From Anaerostipes caccae L1-92 (lineage in GTDB: Bacteria; Bacillota; Clostridia; Lachnospirales; Lachnospiraceae), in assembly GCF_014467075.1 (NCBI RefSeq), contig NZ_AP023027.1:2111501-2175500 (forward strand): a stretch of 64,000 nt of DNA, read 5' to 3'. Position numbers and translations under genes: made by a program. The notes beneath the pieces were generated by a model. That model was given only the letters and a program-made list of their open reading frames with translations. It searched no databases and was not told the origin of the DNA. Numbering within the stretch: position 1 is the first letter of the stretch; the number at the start of each line of letters is the position of its first letter. Shown piece by piece: positions 55,307 to 64,000 of the stretch.

Positions 55307-58048
55307 TCATTGTTTCACATTTTCTATATGATTATTATCCCTCAAAAACTGCATCAGCTTTTCCTCCGGCAGAGGTTTCGAATAATAGAATCCCTGAATA
55401 TAAGAAGCACTGGTTGAAGTCAGCATCTTCCATTCTTCTTCCGTTTCTACCCCCTCTGCCACCACATCCATTTGGTTGATATCCGCCATTTGAATCATTG
55501 CTTTCAGCAATGCATATTGTTTTTCCGAATCCACACTCTTCTTGGTCATGGACCGGTCAAACTTCAGGACATTGACCGGAAGATTCAGCAGATAATTCAG
55601 GCTGCTGTATCCGATGCCGAAATCGTCCAGAGCTATGCGGACACCGTATGACGAAAGTTCATCTAAAATCCCTTTTGCAAGTTCTATCGACTGGATCAGG
55701 ACCGTCTCTGTAATCTCAAATGTAATGCATTTCGGATCAAGACCTGTCTTTTTTATATGGCCTATGATTGAAGGAACACTATTTTCCACAAGAAGCTGCT
55801 GTACTGACAGGTTGATTCCCATAGATTCAATCCCAAGTTTTTTCCCCTTTTCCATCATGAAAGTACAGGCTCTGTGTATCACGTACTCCCCTACCTGTCC
55901 GACCAGACCATTCTTCTCCGCAATCTCGATAACCTGTCCTGCCGGAACATATCCGCCGTTTCCGTCGGGCAGCCTCACCAGTGCTTCTGTACCTGTAAAC
56001 CGTTCTCTTTTAAGATGATAAAGAGGCTGGTACCACACCTCCAGAGTTTTTTCTTTAAGACTCGTTTCCAGCAGCCTGACAATCCTCGCTTCTTCCCGGC
56101 GCACTTCCAGCAGCTTATCATCGTATAAAATGACGTTATTGGCCATACCCGCTCCTGAAGTTTTAGCATAATTGACTGCCATCTGGACGCTTTCCAGCAA
56201 TTTTTCCGATGTTTTTGCATGAAGAGGATAATCACATATGCCGATCAGAACATCCAGGGTAAAGGTGGAATCTTCTACCACAATCGGACTCTGAAAGGCA
56301 TTCCGGATCCTGCCGACTTTATGATCTTTGTCCTTATCCGCTTCAAAAGAAATTCCTATGAAAACGTCTCCGTTAATCCTGTATAAGTTATTGCCGAAGA
56401 TATGTTCAAGTCTCCTGGTTATCTCCATCAGCAGGGCATCTCCCGTTGAAACGCTGAATAATTCATTGTATTTGCTGAAAGAACGAATATCCATACTGTA
56501 AACTCTAAAATACCTCTTGGCATCATAAGATATCAGCATATCCACATCTTTTAAATACTTCATTCGGTTTCCTATATGATATACCGGGTCAAAGTAGGCA
56601 ATCTGTTCCACACTTTTTCTGTACTGATTCAGTGCTTTAGAAAGTTCCGTCAGCTGATAATCCGCATACTCACTGAACTCCACATCTGTCCTTCCTGCAG
56701 CAAGCAGGCGGCACTTTTCCGTCAAGTCTTCTGCGGGGGATTCCACATAAAGTCTCATATAGTGGTCTGTGATCAGCTTATTTAAAAGATCCTCCGCGCT
56801 GTTGCCGTCCTTCGGGTAAACCGCAGTCTGATAATTTGCACTTAAAAAAAGTTTCTCCCCGCGAATCCGGATCTTCCACATAAGTTTCAAAGAAAGACCT
56901 TTGGCAAAATCCAGTCTTTCCTCATCTGTCATTTCTTCTTTTACCGCTACCGCAAATTTCCCCCCTGCGATCCGGCCCGACACATAAGGACTTTTTATGT
57001 ATTCGTCTAAAACAGCCGGAACACTCGCCAAATATTCATTCTCTTTTAAAAACCCTGCCATTAATTCCACTCGGCTGTACTCCTCGATGGAAAAATAAAA
57101 CATGGAAAAAACACAGGGCTCAGACACCATCCACCACTGGACTTCCCTAACGAATCCCTCCCTGTTATACAGTCCTGTCTTTTCGTCATAAATACTGAGA
57201 TTTTTAAAATACCTGACGCGAAGTGCAAGGACAAACACACTCATAAATAATACAGACAGCAGCACTCCGAGAAAAACTGATGTTCCCATGATGCCGGTCT
57301 CCGTTTTCTTTGAAATCCATCCGTCTTTCGGCATAATGCTCAGTGTCCATCGGGTCGGCAGATAAATCTCTATTTTAGACGCGTAGGAATAATCGAGATT
57401 CCTGTCGGAATAGGCCACTACATCCTTGCTTCCGTCCTGACTGTTCACTTTCCACAGGTGATACTCATAGCCCAGATCACACAGACGTTTTAAATTTAGT
57501 CTGCGGATGACAAACTCTTTATCCAGGACAGCCACAACTTCTCCCTCGTAAACTTGTCCTTTCAGCAAAGGCTGGATAAACAAAAAAACTTCCTTTTCCC
57601 CATCTTTGTTTAATTTAACAGGTCCTTCCACCACCGGTTCTTTCACAACTTTAGCCATCGTATAAATATATGAAAAGTCCCTCAGATCTTTTCCTTTATC
57701 TTTCTCATTTCCATCCGCAGAAAAAGAACTCAGAACCTTATCCCCTTTAAATAAAAGGATCTTTTCTACTCCCTCCTGCTCTGCAAGATTTTTGGCACGT
57801 CTCTGAAACCACGCTTCATGATTTAAAATATCCGGCTCCGCCTTCACTGTTTCTGCAGCATAATTCAGCTGATCCCGAATAACCAGTGTCAAATTATCCT
57901 TATACATTTTCAGAAGACGGCTAACTTCTTTTTTTCTCTGCCCGGAATAATGATCCTGTATGATCCTTCCTGTTCCCACCGAAAGCATAAGGATACACAA
58001 AACTGTCACGGTGCAGAACAGAAGCGTCTTTTTTTTCATAACTTTCAT
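55307..58048 (-). CDS. Sensor-degenerate GGDEF-GGDEF-EAL protein
   Basis: 913 residues from ATG 58046-58048 (GAGG six bases ahead, overlapping the previous gene's end). One TM at about 10-30, extracellular sensor about 30-260, second TM about 262-282. Two GGDEF-like domains follow: one near 290-430 reading AGGKF, another near 480-640 reading NGDVF, both without a proper GG(D/E)EF. The EAL domain (about 660-905) keeps EALVR and DDFGIGYSSL. Probably a phosphodiesterase under control of an outside signal, with two inactive cyclase folds as regulatory modules. Confidence 0.88.
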   Translation of the reverse strand: MKVMKKKTLLFCTVTVLCILMLSVGTGRIIQDHYSGQRKKEVSRLLKMYKDNLTLVIRDQLNYAAETVKAEPDILNHEAWFQRRAKNLAEQEGVEKILLFKGDKVLSSFSADGNEKDKGKDLRDFSYIYTMAKVVKEPVVEGPVKLNKDGEKEVFLFIQPLLKGQVYEGEVVAVLDKEFVIRRLNLKRLCDLGYEYHLWKVNSQDGSKDVVAYSDRNLDYSYASKIEIYLPTRWTLSIMPKDGWISKKTETGIMGTSVFLGVLLSVLFMSVFVLALRVRYFKNLSIYDEKTGLYNREGFVREVQWWMVSEPCVFSMFYFSIEEYSRVELMAGFLKENEYLASVPAVLDEYIKSPYVSGRIAGGKFAVAVKEEMTDEERLDFAKGLSLKLMWKIRIRGEKLFLSANYQTAVYPKDGNSAEDLLNKLITDHYMRLYVESPAEDLTEKCRLLAAGRTDVEFSEYADYQLTELSKALNQYRKSVEQIAYFDPVYHIGNRMKYLKDVDMLISYDAKRYFRVYSMDIRSFSKYNELFSVSTGDALLMEITRRLEHIFGNNLYRINGDVFIGISFEADKDKDHKVGRIRNAFQSPIVVEDSTFTLDVLIGICDYPLHAKTSEKLLESVQMAVNYAKTSGAGMANNVILYDDKLLEVRREEARIVRLLETSLKEKTLEVWYQPLYHLKRERFTGTEALVRLPDGNGGYVPAGQVIEIAEKNGLVGQVGEYVIHRACTFMMEKGKKLGIESMGINLSVQQLLVENSVPSIIGHIKKTGLDPKCITFEITETVLIQSIELAKGILDELSSYGVRIALDDFGIGYSSLNYLLNLPVNVLKFDRSMTKKSVDSEKQYALLKAMIQMADINQMDVVAEGVETEEEWKMLTSTSASYIQGFYYSKPLPEEKLMQFLRDNNHIENVKQ

Positions 58049-58056
58049 ACGTTTCC

Positions 58057-59607
58057 TCAATCCTGATAAATTTTATAATATCCTTTGCCATTTTGTTTTA
58101 CAAAATACAGCGCCTCATCTGCATTGGCTATCATCTGTTCCAAACTGCTTCCCTGCTGTCTCACTGCCACCCCTACGCTGCATTGGATCGGCAGAGACTC
58201 TCCCTTCGTTCCGATATCTGAGTGAAGTCTGAGAACAAGAGATTCCAATACACTTCTAAGCTCATCTTCATCGTCGATATCTGTAAGGAGCATTACAAAT
58301 TCATCTCCTCCATATCGTCCCACAACACCATCATATTTTTTTTCATATTCGCGCAGGATGTACCCTATACTCTTTAATGCCGTATCCCCCGTTTTATGTC
58401 CGTAGGTGTCATTTAATTTCTTCAGATTATCCAAATCTACAAAACATAGTACAGTGATTTTGTCTCCTGGAATCTTATCAAGCTGGGCCTGAGCCTGCTT
58501 TAAAAATACACTTCTCGTGACAACGCCGGTAAGGCCGTCGGAAAGGCCGTTGCTGGTAAGCCGTATGATCTCCCTGAAATCCATATTATCCGGACGCTCA
58601 TCCTGGTAGATCTTTTCCTCCAGTTCCTGAATAGACTGCACGAGCATATCCACCACTTCTTTTTGTTTGCTGATAAAACGCTTCACCAAGAAAAATATGA
58701 CAGAACAGAGTACCGCCATCAGCGCTACAATCACTAAAAATCCTGAAATAATTGTCCTGTATATAGACCAGAAGTCGATGGTAGTAAGAATATCCCAATC
58801 GGTATTTTCTATGTTATTATACATCGTGTAATATAGATTCCCGTCTCTGTAACTCCAGTAAGTTCCCGGCGTTTTGGCAAGCAGTTCTGTTTCCAGCTGG
58901 TCTGCCGTCACACCGATATTATGGGCTTCTCTCACATAATCCATATACGGTTCTCCATACTGCAGATTACTCGTAGAAGACATGATCTGTCCTTTGGAAC
59001 CGATCAGGACTGCCTGAGCGTCACTGGTCTCCACGGCCTTCTTAAGGATATCCACGACATCGTCAAAATAGATGGCACAAAATAGGCATCCGGTTATTTT
59101 ATTCCCTTTTTTCAGCGGATACGCCACCGTATAATTCAGCGTGACCCCGTCTGCACCGGCTAAAAAGCTGTCTGTCACCTGTGGTTTCCCTGTTGAAAAC
59201 AACTGCTGCATGTAATCCCTGCTGGCCAGGCTGGCCGGCTCCTCACCTATCGTGTAAACGTTCATATCAGCGTCTACATAACAGATCATCATATATCCAT
59301 ACTTTTCTGTAATTCTGTCCAGCTTTTCAACCTTTTTCAGAGGAGGGAGCGAGGGATCATAATATTCCGGCTGTACTGCCAGTGATTCCAGCAGTTTCAA
59401 AGACTCATTCACTCTGTTGGTAACCTGAGTCTCCACGCTCTTATGCGCGGCTCTGGCATCTTTTTTCATCCTCTGTGCGGATATAAAGATACCTCCCACC
59501 AAGACTATAAACATAGCAGCAGTAAAAAAGATCACCATATACTTTAGAACCGGAGAATAAGTCAGTACATCTTCTCTCTGGACTCTCTGATTTCTTTTGG
59601 CACTCAT
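58057..59607 (-). CDS. dCache-GGDEF diguanylate cyclase
   Basis: 516 residues. Two transmembrane segments (about 27-47 and 300-322) bracket a large dCache-type extracellular domain (about 50-295); the GGDEF domain (about 355-510) has an intact YGGDEF. Expected to make cyclic-di-GMP in response to a small ligand outside the cell. It lies just ahead of the GGDEF-GGDEF-EAL gene, whose start overlaps the region of its stop, so synthesis and breakdown are likely coupled. GGGGGG ribosome-binding site. Confidence 0.9.
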   Translation of the reverse strand: MSAKRNQRVQREDVLTYSPVLKYMVIFFTAAMFIVLVGGIFISAQRMKKDARAAHKSVETQVTNRVNESLKLLESLAVQPEYYDPSLPPLKKVEKLDRITEKYGYMMICYVDADMNVYTIGEEPASLASRDYMQQLFSTGKPQVTDSFLAGADGVTLNYTVAYPLKKGNKITGCLFCAIYFDDVVDILKKAVETSDAQAVLIGSKGQIMSSTSNLQYGEPYMDYVREAHNIGVTADQLETELLAKTPGTYWSYRDGNLYYTMYNNIENTDWDILTTIDFWSIYRTIISGFLVIVALMAVLCSVIFFLVKRFISKQKEVVDMLVQSIQELEEKIYQDERPDNMDFREIIRLTSNGLSDGLTGVVTRSVFLKQAQAQLDKIPGDKITVLCFVDLDNLKKLNDTYGHKTGDTALKSIGYILREYEKKYDGVVGRYGGDEFVMLLTDIDDEDELRSVLESLVLRLHSDIGTKGESLPIQCSVGVAVRQQGSSLEQMIANADEALYFVKQNGKGYYKIYQD

Positions 59608-59729
59608 AATCGGATCCCCCCTTTCCGGATAATTTTATTTCCTTGATCTAACCCCATAAAAATAAACATACTTTTACTACATTTTAACAGAAAGCTCACC
59701 AAAAGAAAATGACATAGCCTATGAAATAT

Positions 59730-60401
59730 TTATTTCATTCTTCTTTTTAATACTGCCTGCAGAAATTTATAAGGATTCACACTGTATTCCCCATATTTTG
59801 TGTCTTTCCGATATATGCCAAGGTGCAGATGTACCGGGAATTTTCCCACGGTTCCTTCTTTCTCTCCATACCCTGAATCTCCCATATATCCGATCACATC
59901 TCCCGCACGGATCTTTGTTCCCCGTCTGATTCCGGGAGCATAACTGTAAAGATGCGCATAATAAAAATAAACACCCTTCGGAGAACGGATACCGACACGA
60001 TAGCCCCCAAGCTTCAGCCACCCAATCTGCTCAACGACTCCGTCAGACATACTGAGCACAGGTATTTCCCCTCTCTTCTTTGAAACCGTACCGGACATAA
60101 TATCCGTGCCCTCGTGGTGCCTGTCTCCGCCAAAATTCCTCGCCTCATTCCAGGAATCCGAATAATTTACAAATGGTATATATTCATCCGGCACCGGGGC
60201 TCCCTTGATCTCCCCTTGTATCAGCGGATCCGGTCTTCCGTTTTTACATCCGGTATTTCGGTATTCCTGATATGCCTTTTCTTCTGCGATGGCTTCGTTC
60301 CGCCTTAGAATCCTTTCAACAGCCAAACTCTCGGCTGTGACCAAGAGCCCAAGGAAAAATACTGTGCAAACCAGCCAAAAGCTTCTTTTTGTTTTGTTCA
60401 T
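59730..60401 (-). CDS. M23-family (LytM) peptidase
   Basis: 223 residues from ATG 60399-60401; the earlier ATG three codons upstream would sit directly on the GAGG site. N-terminal hydrophobic helix (about 8-28), zinc ligands in RHHEGTDIM (His and Asp, about 97-105) and HLHLG (about 195). Secreted or membrane-anchored endopeptidase for peptidoglycan. It follows the histidine kinase gene by 60 bp, over a hairpin. Confidence 0.9.
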   Translation of the reverse strand: MNKTKRSFWLVCTVFFLGLLVTAESLAVERILRRNEAIAEEKAYQEYRNTGCKNGRPDPLIQGEIKGAPVPDEYIPFVNYSDSWNEARNFGGDRHHEGTDIMSGTVSKKRGEIPVLSMSDGVVEQIGWLKLGGYRVGIRSPKGVYFYYAHLYSYAPGIRRGTKIRAGDVIGYMGDSGYGEKEGTVGKFPVHLHLGIYRKDTKYGEYSVNPYKFLQAVLKRRMK

Positions 60402-60413
60402 CCGCTTCATCCT

Positions 60414-60452
60414 CTATTCTTGTCTGCACTATGTATATGCAGAAAAGAATAG
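60414..60452 (-). other. Hairpin just ahead of the M23 ribosome-binding site
   Basis: A 15-bp stem with one mismatch (60414-60428 with 60438-60452) lies between the hybrid kinase stop and the M23 start. No T run follows on the minus strand; the stem ends against the AGAGG site. It could be a processing or attenuation element. Confidence 0.5.
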
Positions 60453-60461
60453 GGTTACAAC

Positions 60462-63400
60462 CTAAGGATTTCCCAGAAGGTATTCATACAGCATCTGTTC
60501 AAACGCTTTCACGTCGATCGGTTTCGCAAAATGCCGGTCCATGCCTGCCCGCTTTGCATTTCTCACATCCTCTTCAAACGCGTCCGCGGTCATTGCAATA
60601 ATAGGCAGAGATGTTACATCTTCCCGGTCCAGTGCACGAATTGCCCTGGATGCTTCATAACCGTTCATCACAGGCATCTGGATATCCATTAGAATCAGAT
60701 CATAATAACCTTCCGGGGACTGCGCGACTTTCTTCACAGCCTCCCCGCCGTCAACCGCTTCCTCCGCCTGTATTCCCATTTCTGTGACCATAGTTCTGGA
60801 TATTTCTCTGTTCAGGTCGTTATCCTCTGCAATCAGGATTCTCTTTCCGGTATAATCGGGCTTATCACCAAAACGTTTCTGCTCCAAAGGTTCTGCGTCA
60901 CCGTCCAGTTCTTTCAGCAGATAACAGATCTTAGAACAATAAAATGGTTTGGACAAAAAGGCTGTGACTCCTGCTGCCCTGGCCTCGCTTTCGATGTCCG
61001 TCCAGTCATAGGCAGTCAAAATGATCACCGGGATATCCGGTCCTGTCTCCTTCCGGATGCGGCGGGCTGTTTCCACACCGTCCATCCCGGGCATTTTCCA
61101 GTCGATGAGTGCAAGTTCAACCGGGTCAGAGGCATCCTTTGCCTCTGCAGCATACTTGACGGCTGTCTCTCCGTCAGTGACAAATGAGGCCCTGAGGCCC
61201 ATGCTCTCAAGAAGCTGTGCAGCGTTCTCACATATCTCCCTGTCATCGTCCACCACAAGGCTGTGAATCCCAATCCATTTTGGCGGAGTTTCATCCTGAG
61301 ACACATCCTGCAGTTTCAGCGGAAGAGTCACTGTGAAGACAGATCCCTTTCCGGGACTGCTCTCTACCTGTATGTCACCGCTCATTAAGTCTATGATATT
61401 TTTTGTAATGGCCATTCCGAGACCCGTTCCGGTCATTTTGCTGCTCGTAGAATCCGATGCCCTCTCAAAAGGATGAAACAGCTTTTTGAGAAACTGCCTG
61501 TCCATACCGATTCCTGTATCTGAACAGCAGAAGATAAAATTTTGATACTCTCTGCGGACACTGTCCTCCTGCCGGACCTGAATATCAATTTTTCCTCCTT
61601 CAGGCGTATATTTGACAGCATTGCTTAAAATATTAATGCAGACCTGCCGGATACGAAGAGGATCTCCGATTACATTTTCATTTTTAAGAGATCTCAGCCG
61701 GACCTTCACTCTGATCCTTCTGGAATCCGCCTGCGGCCGGATCAGCTCGACCGTATCCGTAATCAGCTCAGCCAAATTAAACGGTTCTTTCCTGAGAGAC
61801 AGTTTTCCGCTCTCGATCTTAGACATGTCCAAAATATCATTGATCAGACTTAAAAGATGCTTCCCTGAAAGATTGATCTTTCCAAGACATTCCATGATCC
61901 GCTCACGGTCGTCTAAGTGTGCCGATGCTATCGCCGACATTCCTATGATGGCATTCATCGGCGTACGGATATCATGGCTCATGTTGGATAAAAATTGTCC
62001 CTTGGCTTTATTCGCCGCATTTGCATTGTCCAAAGCAGTCTGGAGGGCCTGGCGCTGCTGTTCTTCCTCATAGCGCTGTTCATCTGTGCGCCGCGAAATA
62101 AGAATTGCCAGCTTATCATTTGAATATGGATTATCCACATTGATAATCTGAGTCGAGATCCAGTGATATCTGCCGTCTGTGAGTTTCTGCCTGACTTCAA
62201 GGAAAACCTCATCCTTTTCATGCCCCAGCGTTTCTGTAAGATACTCCGTTCCAAAACGATGCCGAAACTCATCAGCATGTTCCGGGTGTACCGTCAGAGC
62301 CATGTCCTGAAACAGTCTGCTGTAAGATTTCTGCTGCCCCAGGCCAATCATCAGGCCCGGTTTTACGTAAATAAAATTCAGTGTATCCTCTGTCAGATTG
62401 ATGCTGATAATCACCGGATAGGCGTTGGAAATTGCGCCTACCAGTGTGATGCGTTCCTGCAGTATTTCCCTCTCTGCTTCCTGTTCTGCCAGCTTTTCCT
62501 CTGTAACATCATGAAAGGCGGCAACAAAAACCGGTTCTCCATTTTCATCAAATGTTCTTTCCAGAATACCGGAAACCCAGAAATATTCTCCTCCCGCCCT
62601 TTGAACGCGGAACTCAAATGTACTTTTCCGGCCATCTGTATCGGCAGTTTCAATCATCTTCACAAGCCTGTCATAATCGTCCGGATGAATCAGATTCTCT
62701 ATCGGCTCACCGAGAACTGTGTCCTCAACATCACCTTCCGTATACTTCAAAAGCTGCATTCCCTGCCGGTTCAGCTGCAGAAACCGATATGGTTTGTCTA
62801 CAGATATAAGTGCAATTCCTTCCGGAACGGCATTATATAAATGTCCTATGTAATCTGCCTGGTTTGAAAGTTTTTTATTTGTTTTATTTGCGTACCAGTA
62901 ATAAGAAAATACTAAGAGAAAGATACCTGCCAGGATACTTCCGATCAATTCCATGGAACGTCTCAGAATTACTCCGGTCTGGGCAGTCACCACGTCCTTC
63001 GGAATAATAGACATAACATACCAGTCTGTCTCAAGCTTCAGAGGAGCATAACAAAAAACCGTATCCTTTCCCTGATAATTTAAAACTGCCCACCCCGTCT
63101 TCTGCTGTTTCAGTGAATCGGCAAAGCGCTTAAGACTCTCCGAATCGTTTTGCGCTTTTGGCAGCATATCAAAGAGATTTTTCATCGTTTTGTTGCTGTT
63201 TATATGAGGAGACCGGATCAGGACATCCCCGTTCTTATGGACCACGTAGGAAAAACCGGTATCATGATAAAAAGACAGGCTGAAACTGTCGGCAATATTC
63301 TCCACCTCATATTCTTTGACCAAATAGCCCGCGGTGCCGTCCTTTAATTCCACTCTCACAAACAGGTGAAATACATTGACACCGGTCACACTGCTGATAT

Positions 63401-63812
63401 GAGGTTCAATGATACCGTTTCTTTTTGTCGTCTTATCCAGCACTTTTTGTACGTGCGCATCCGGTTCTGTTTCTGTGGAAAAACAGCTCCCGTCGGGGAG
63501 ATACAGGCTGATTCCTTTATCCGCGCGTGCATAGCTTTCCAGCGCCTCCCTCAGTTTCCCCTTCTCCGTCTTTGAAAACTTCTTTAAATAGCCTGTCATC
63601 ATGCTCATAGAATCATACTCATTGCGCAGCTGTACTTTCAGAGTATTTAATCCTTGCTGAGTACTCTCTCTTATAGTGCTGATGGACTGTTCCCACAGCT
63701 GCTTTTTTACTCCCCTTACAAAAGAGAATGTCAAAAAGCTTAAAATGATGCCAATGATAACTGCGGCAAGAGCAATCTTCCTCTTTATATTTCCGGAGTC
63801 TCTTTTTTTCAT
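60462..63812 (-). CDS. Hybrid sensor histidine kinase with two receiver domains
   Basis: 1116 residues from ATG 63810-63812, chosen because AGAGG lies ahead and because the upstream gene ends there (TGATG). TM about 12-33, a large extracellular dCache-like sensor, TM about 285-310, two PAS domains (about 330-430 and 450-570), HisKA with His in FLSNMSHDIRTPMN, HATPase with the GTGLGMAI box, REC1 about 835-955 (VDDDREIC, ALIDWKMPGMDG) and REC2 about 975-1105 (AEDNDLNREIS, LILMDIQMPVMNG). No HTH output, so it signals through phosphorelay. It follows a gene whose end looks like a solute-binding protein. Confidence 0.9.
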   Translation of the reverse strand: MKKRDSGNIKRKIALAAVIIGIILSFLTFSFVRGVKKQLWEQSISTIRESTQQGLNTLKVQLRNEYDSMSMMTGYLKKFSKTEKGKLREALESYARADKGISLYLPDGSCFSTETEPDAHVQKVLDKTTKRNGIIEPHISSVTGVNVFHLFVRVELKDGTAGYLVKEYEVENIADSFSLSFYHDTGFSYVVHKNGDVLIRSPHINSNKTMKNLFDMLPKAQNDSESLKRFADSLKQQKTGWAVLNYQGKDTVFCYAPLKLETDWYVMSIIPKDVVTAQTGVILRRSMELIGSILAGIFLLVFSYYWYANKTNKKLSNQADYIGHLYNAVPEGIALISVDKPYRFLQLNRQGMQLLKYTEGDVEDTVLGEPIENLIHPDDYDRLVKMIETADTDGRKSTFEFRVQRAGGEYFWVSGILERTFDENGEPVFVAAFHDVTEEKLAEQEAEREILQERITLVGAISNAYPVIISINLTEDTLNFIYVKPGLMIGLGQQKSYSRLFQDMALTVHPEHADEFRHRFGTEYLTETLGHEKDEVFLEVRQKLTDGRYHWISTQIINVDNPYSNDKLAILISRRTDEQRYEEEQQRQALQTALDNANAANKAKGQFLSNMSHDIRTPMNAIIGMSAIASAHLDDRERIMECLGKINLSGKHLLSLINDILDMSKIESGKLSLRKEPFNLAELITDTVELIRPQADSRRIRVKVRLRSLKNENVIGDPLRIRQVCINILSNAVKYTPEGGKIDIQVRQEDSVRREYQNFIFCCSDTGIGMDRQFLKKLFHPFERASDSTSSKMTGTGLGMAITKNIIDLMSGDIQVESSPGKGSVFTVTLPLKLQDVSQDETPPKWIGIHSLVVDDDREICENAAQLLESMGLRASFVTDGETAVKYAAEAKDASDPVELALIDWKMPGMDGVETARRIRKETGPDIPVIILTAYDWTDIESEARAAGVTAFLSKPFYCSKICYLLKELDGDAEPLEQKRFGDKPDYTGKRILIAEDNDLNREISRTMVTEMGIQAEEAVDGGEAVKKVAQSPEGYYDLILMDIQMPVMNGYEASRAIRALDREDVTSLPIIAMTADAFEEDVRNAKRAGMDRHFAKPIDVKAFEQMLYEYLLGNP

Positions 63813-64000
63813 CACTGTACTTTCCTCTCTTTTTCTGCCTGCCGGTCCATACGGTTCATGACGGATCTCACCGGCTTTCCTGAAAGAATCTGTTTCGATG
63901 CCTCCGCTGTCAGGTTCCAAATCGGCAGTTTGAGCATACTGTCTGTACCGATCACTGTTTTACCGTCCTTATAGCAGGACAGCAGGGGACGTATTTCTTC
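63812..64000 (-). CDS. C-terminal end of an upstream gene, possibly an extracellular solute-binding protein
   Basis: The last 62 codons and the TGA (63812-63814) of a gene that starts outside the window. The stop overlaps the kinase ATG as TGATG, so the two are coupled. The residues (EEIRPLLSCYKDGKTVIGTD, later EASKQILSGKPVRSVM) resemble the C-terminal helix region of sugar- or peptide-binding proteins, which often ends with an A..I..G..V..V motif. A periplasmic-binding-protein partner for the kinase sensor would be sensible, but the assignment is only tentative. Confidence 0.5.
   Translation of the reverse strand, partial: EEIRPLLSCYKDGKTVIGTDSMLKLPIWNLTAEASKQILSGKPVRSVMNRMDRQAEKERKVQ

Overview
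The window looks like a chromosomal segment of a low-to-mid GC Gram-positive anaerobe of the Lachnospiraceae. The signs are strong AGGAGG ribosome-binding sites, a butyryl-CoA:acetate CoA-transferase next to L-lactate dehydrogenase, a SleL/YaaH-type spore enzyme, lactose/cellobiose-type PTS components, a bile salt hydrolase and many cyclic-di-GMP proteins. An Anaerostipes-like lactate/butyrate gut bacterium is my best inference; nothing in the window proves the genus. Most genes are on the minus strand. I saw no rRNA, tRNA, CRISPR array, prophage or transposase.

Layout. 0.1-4 kb: a DUF1294 membrane protein, a collagen-like surface protein with a Gly-X-Y array, an acetyltransferase/lipoprotein pair and a LysR regulator. 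4-9 kb: an aldo/keto reductase + iron alcohol dehydrogenase operon behind a MerR-type promoter with a 19-bp spacer, then a cupin/carboxymuconolactone-decarboxylase pair divergent from its LysR gene. 9-13.5 kb: an AraC-GyrI operon and a short UvrA-like ABC protein coupled to DUF3781. 13.7-16.7 kb: a large secreted, sortase-type surface protein that is out of frame at a G10 tract and so may be phase-variable. 16.8-25.5 kb: acyl-ACP thioesterase, a TetR-controlled membrane pair with a shared operator, HAD phosphatase, leuS, an L,D-transpeptidase and a glyoxalase-fold protein. 25.5-34 kb: M18 aminopeptidase, ArsC-like protein, D,D-carboxypeptidase, a 0.45-kb block of nested inverted repeats, two cyclic-di-GMP proteins, mnmM and a second L,D-transpeptidase. 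34-36.5 kb: but and ldh, with ldh translation and transcription apparently gated by a terminator stem that contains its Shine-Dalgarno. 36.5-39.9 kb: cell-wall and spore enzymes, and a yjdF gene under a yjdF-type riboswitch.

The most notable region is 39.9-50.0 kb. Ten tightly packed, often translationally coupled genes form one apparent operon: iron ADH, tandem SnoaL-like protein, PTS IIA-IIC-IIB, second iron ADH, FadH/BaiCD-type flavin reductase, GH1 6-phospho-beta-glucosidase, second tandem SnoaL-like protein, DUF3284. A divergent DeoR regulator and an intergenic array of TCAATCA-like heptamers probably control it. A second flavin reductase and a bile salt hydrolase follow. I infer import and phosphorylation of a beta-glucoside, release of the aglycone, and its redox/dehydration chemistry by the ADH, SnoaL and flavin enzymes. 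The substrate is not known from sequence.

53-64 kb: three more cyclic-di-GMP proteins (one GGDEF, two GGDEF-EAL), an M23 peptidase, a hybrid histidine kinase and the 3' end of a further gene that runs off the right edge.
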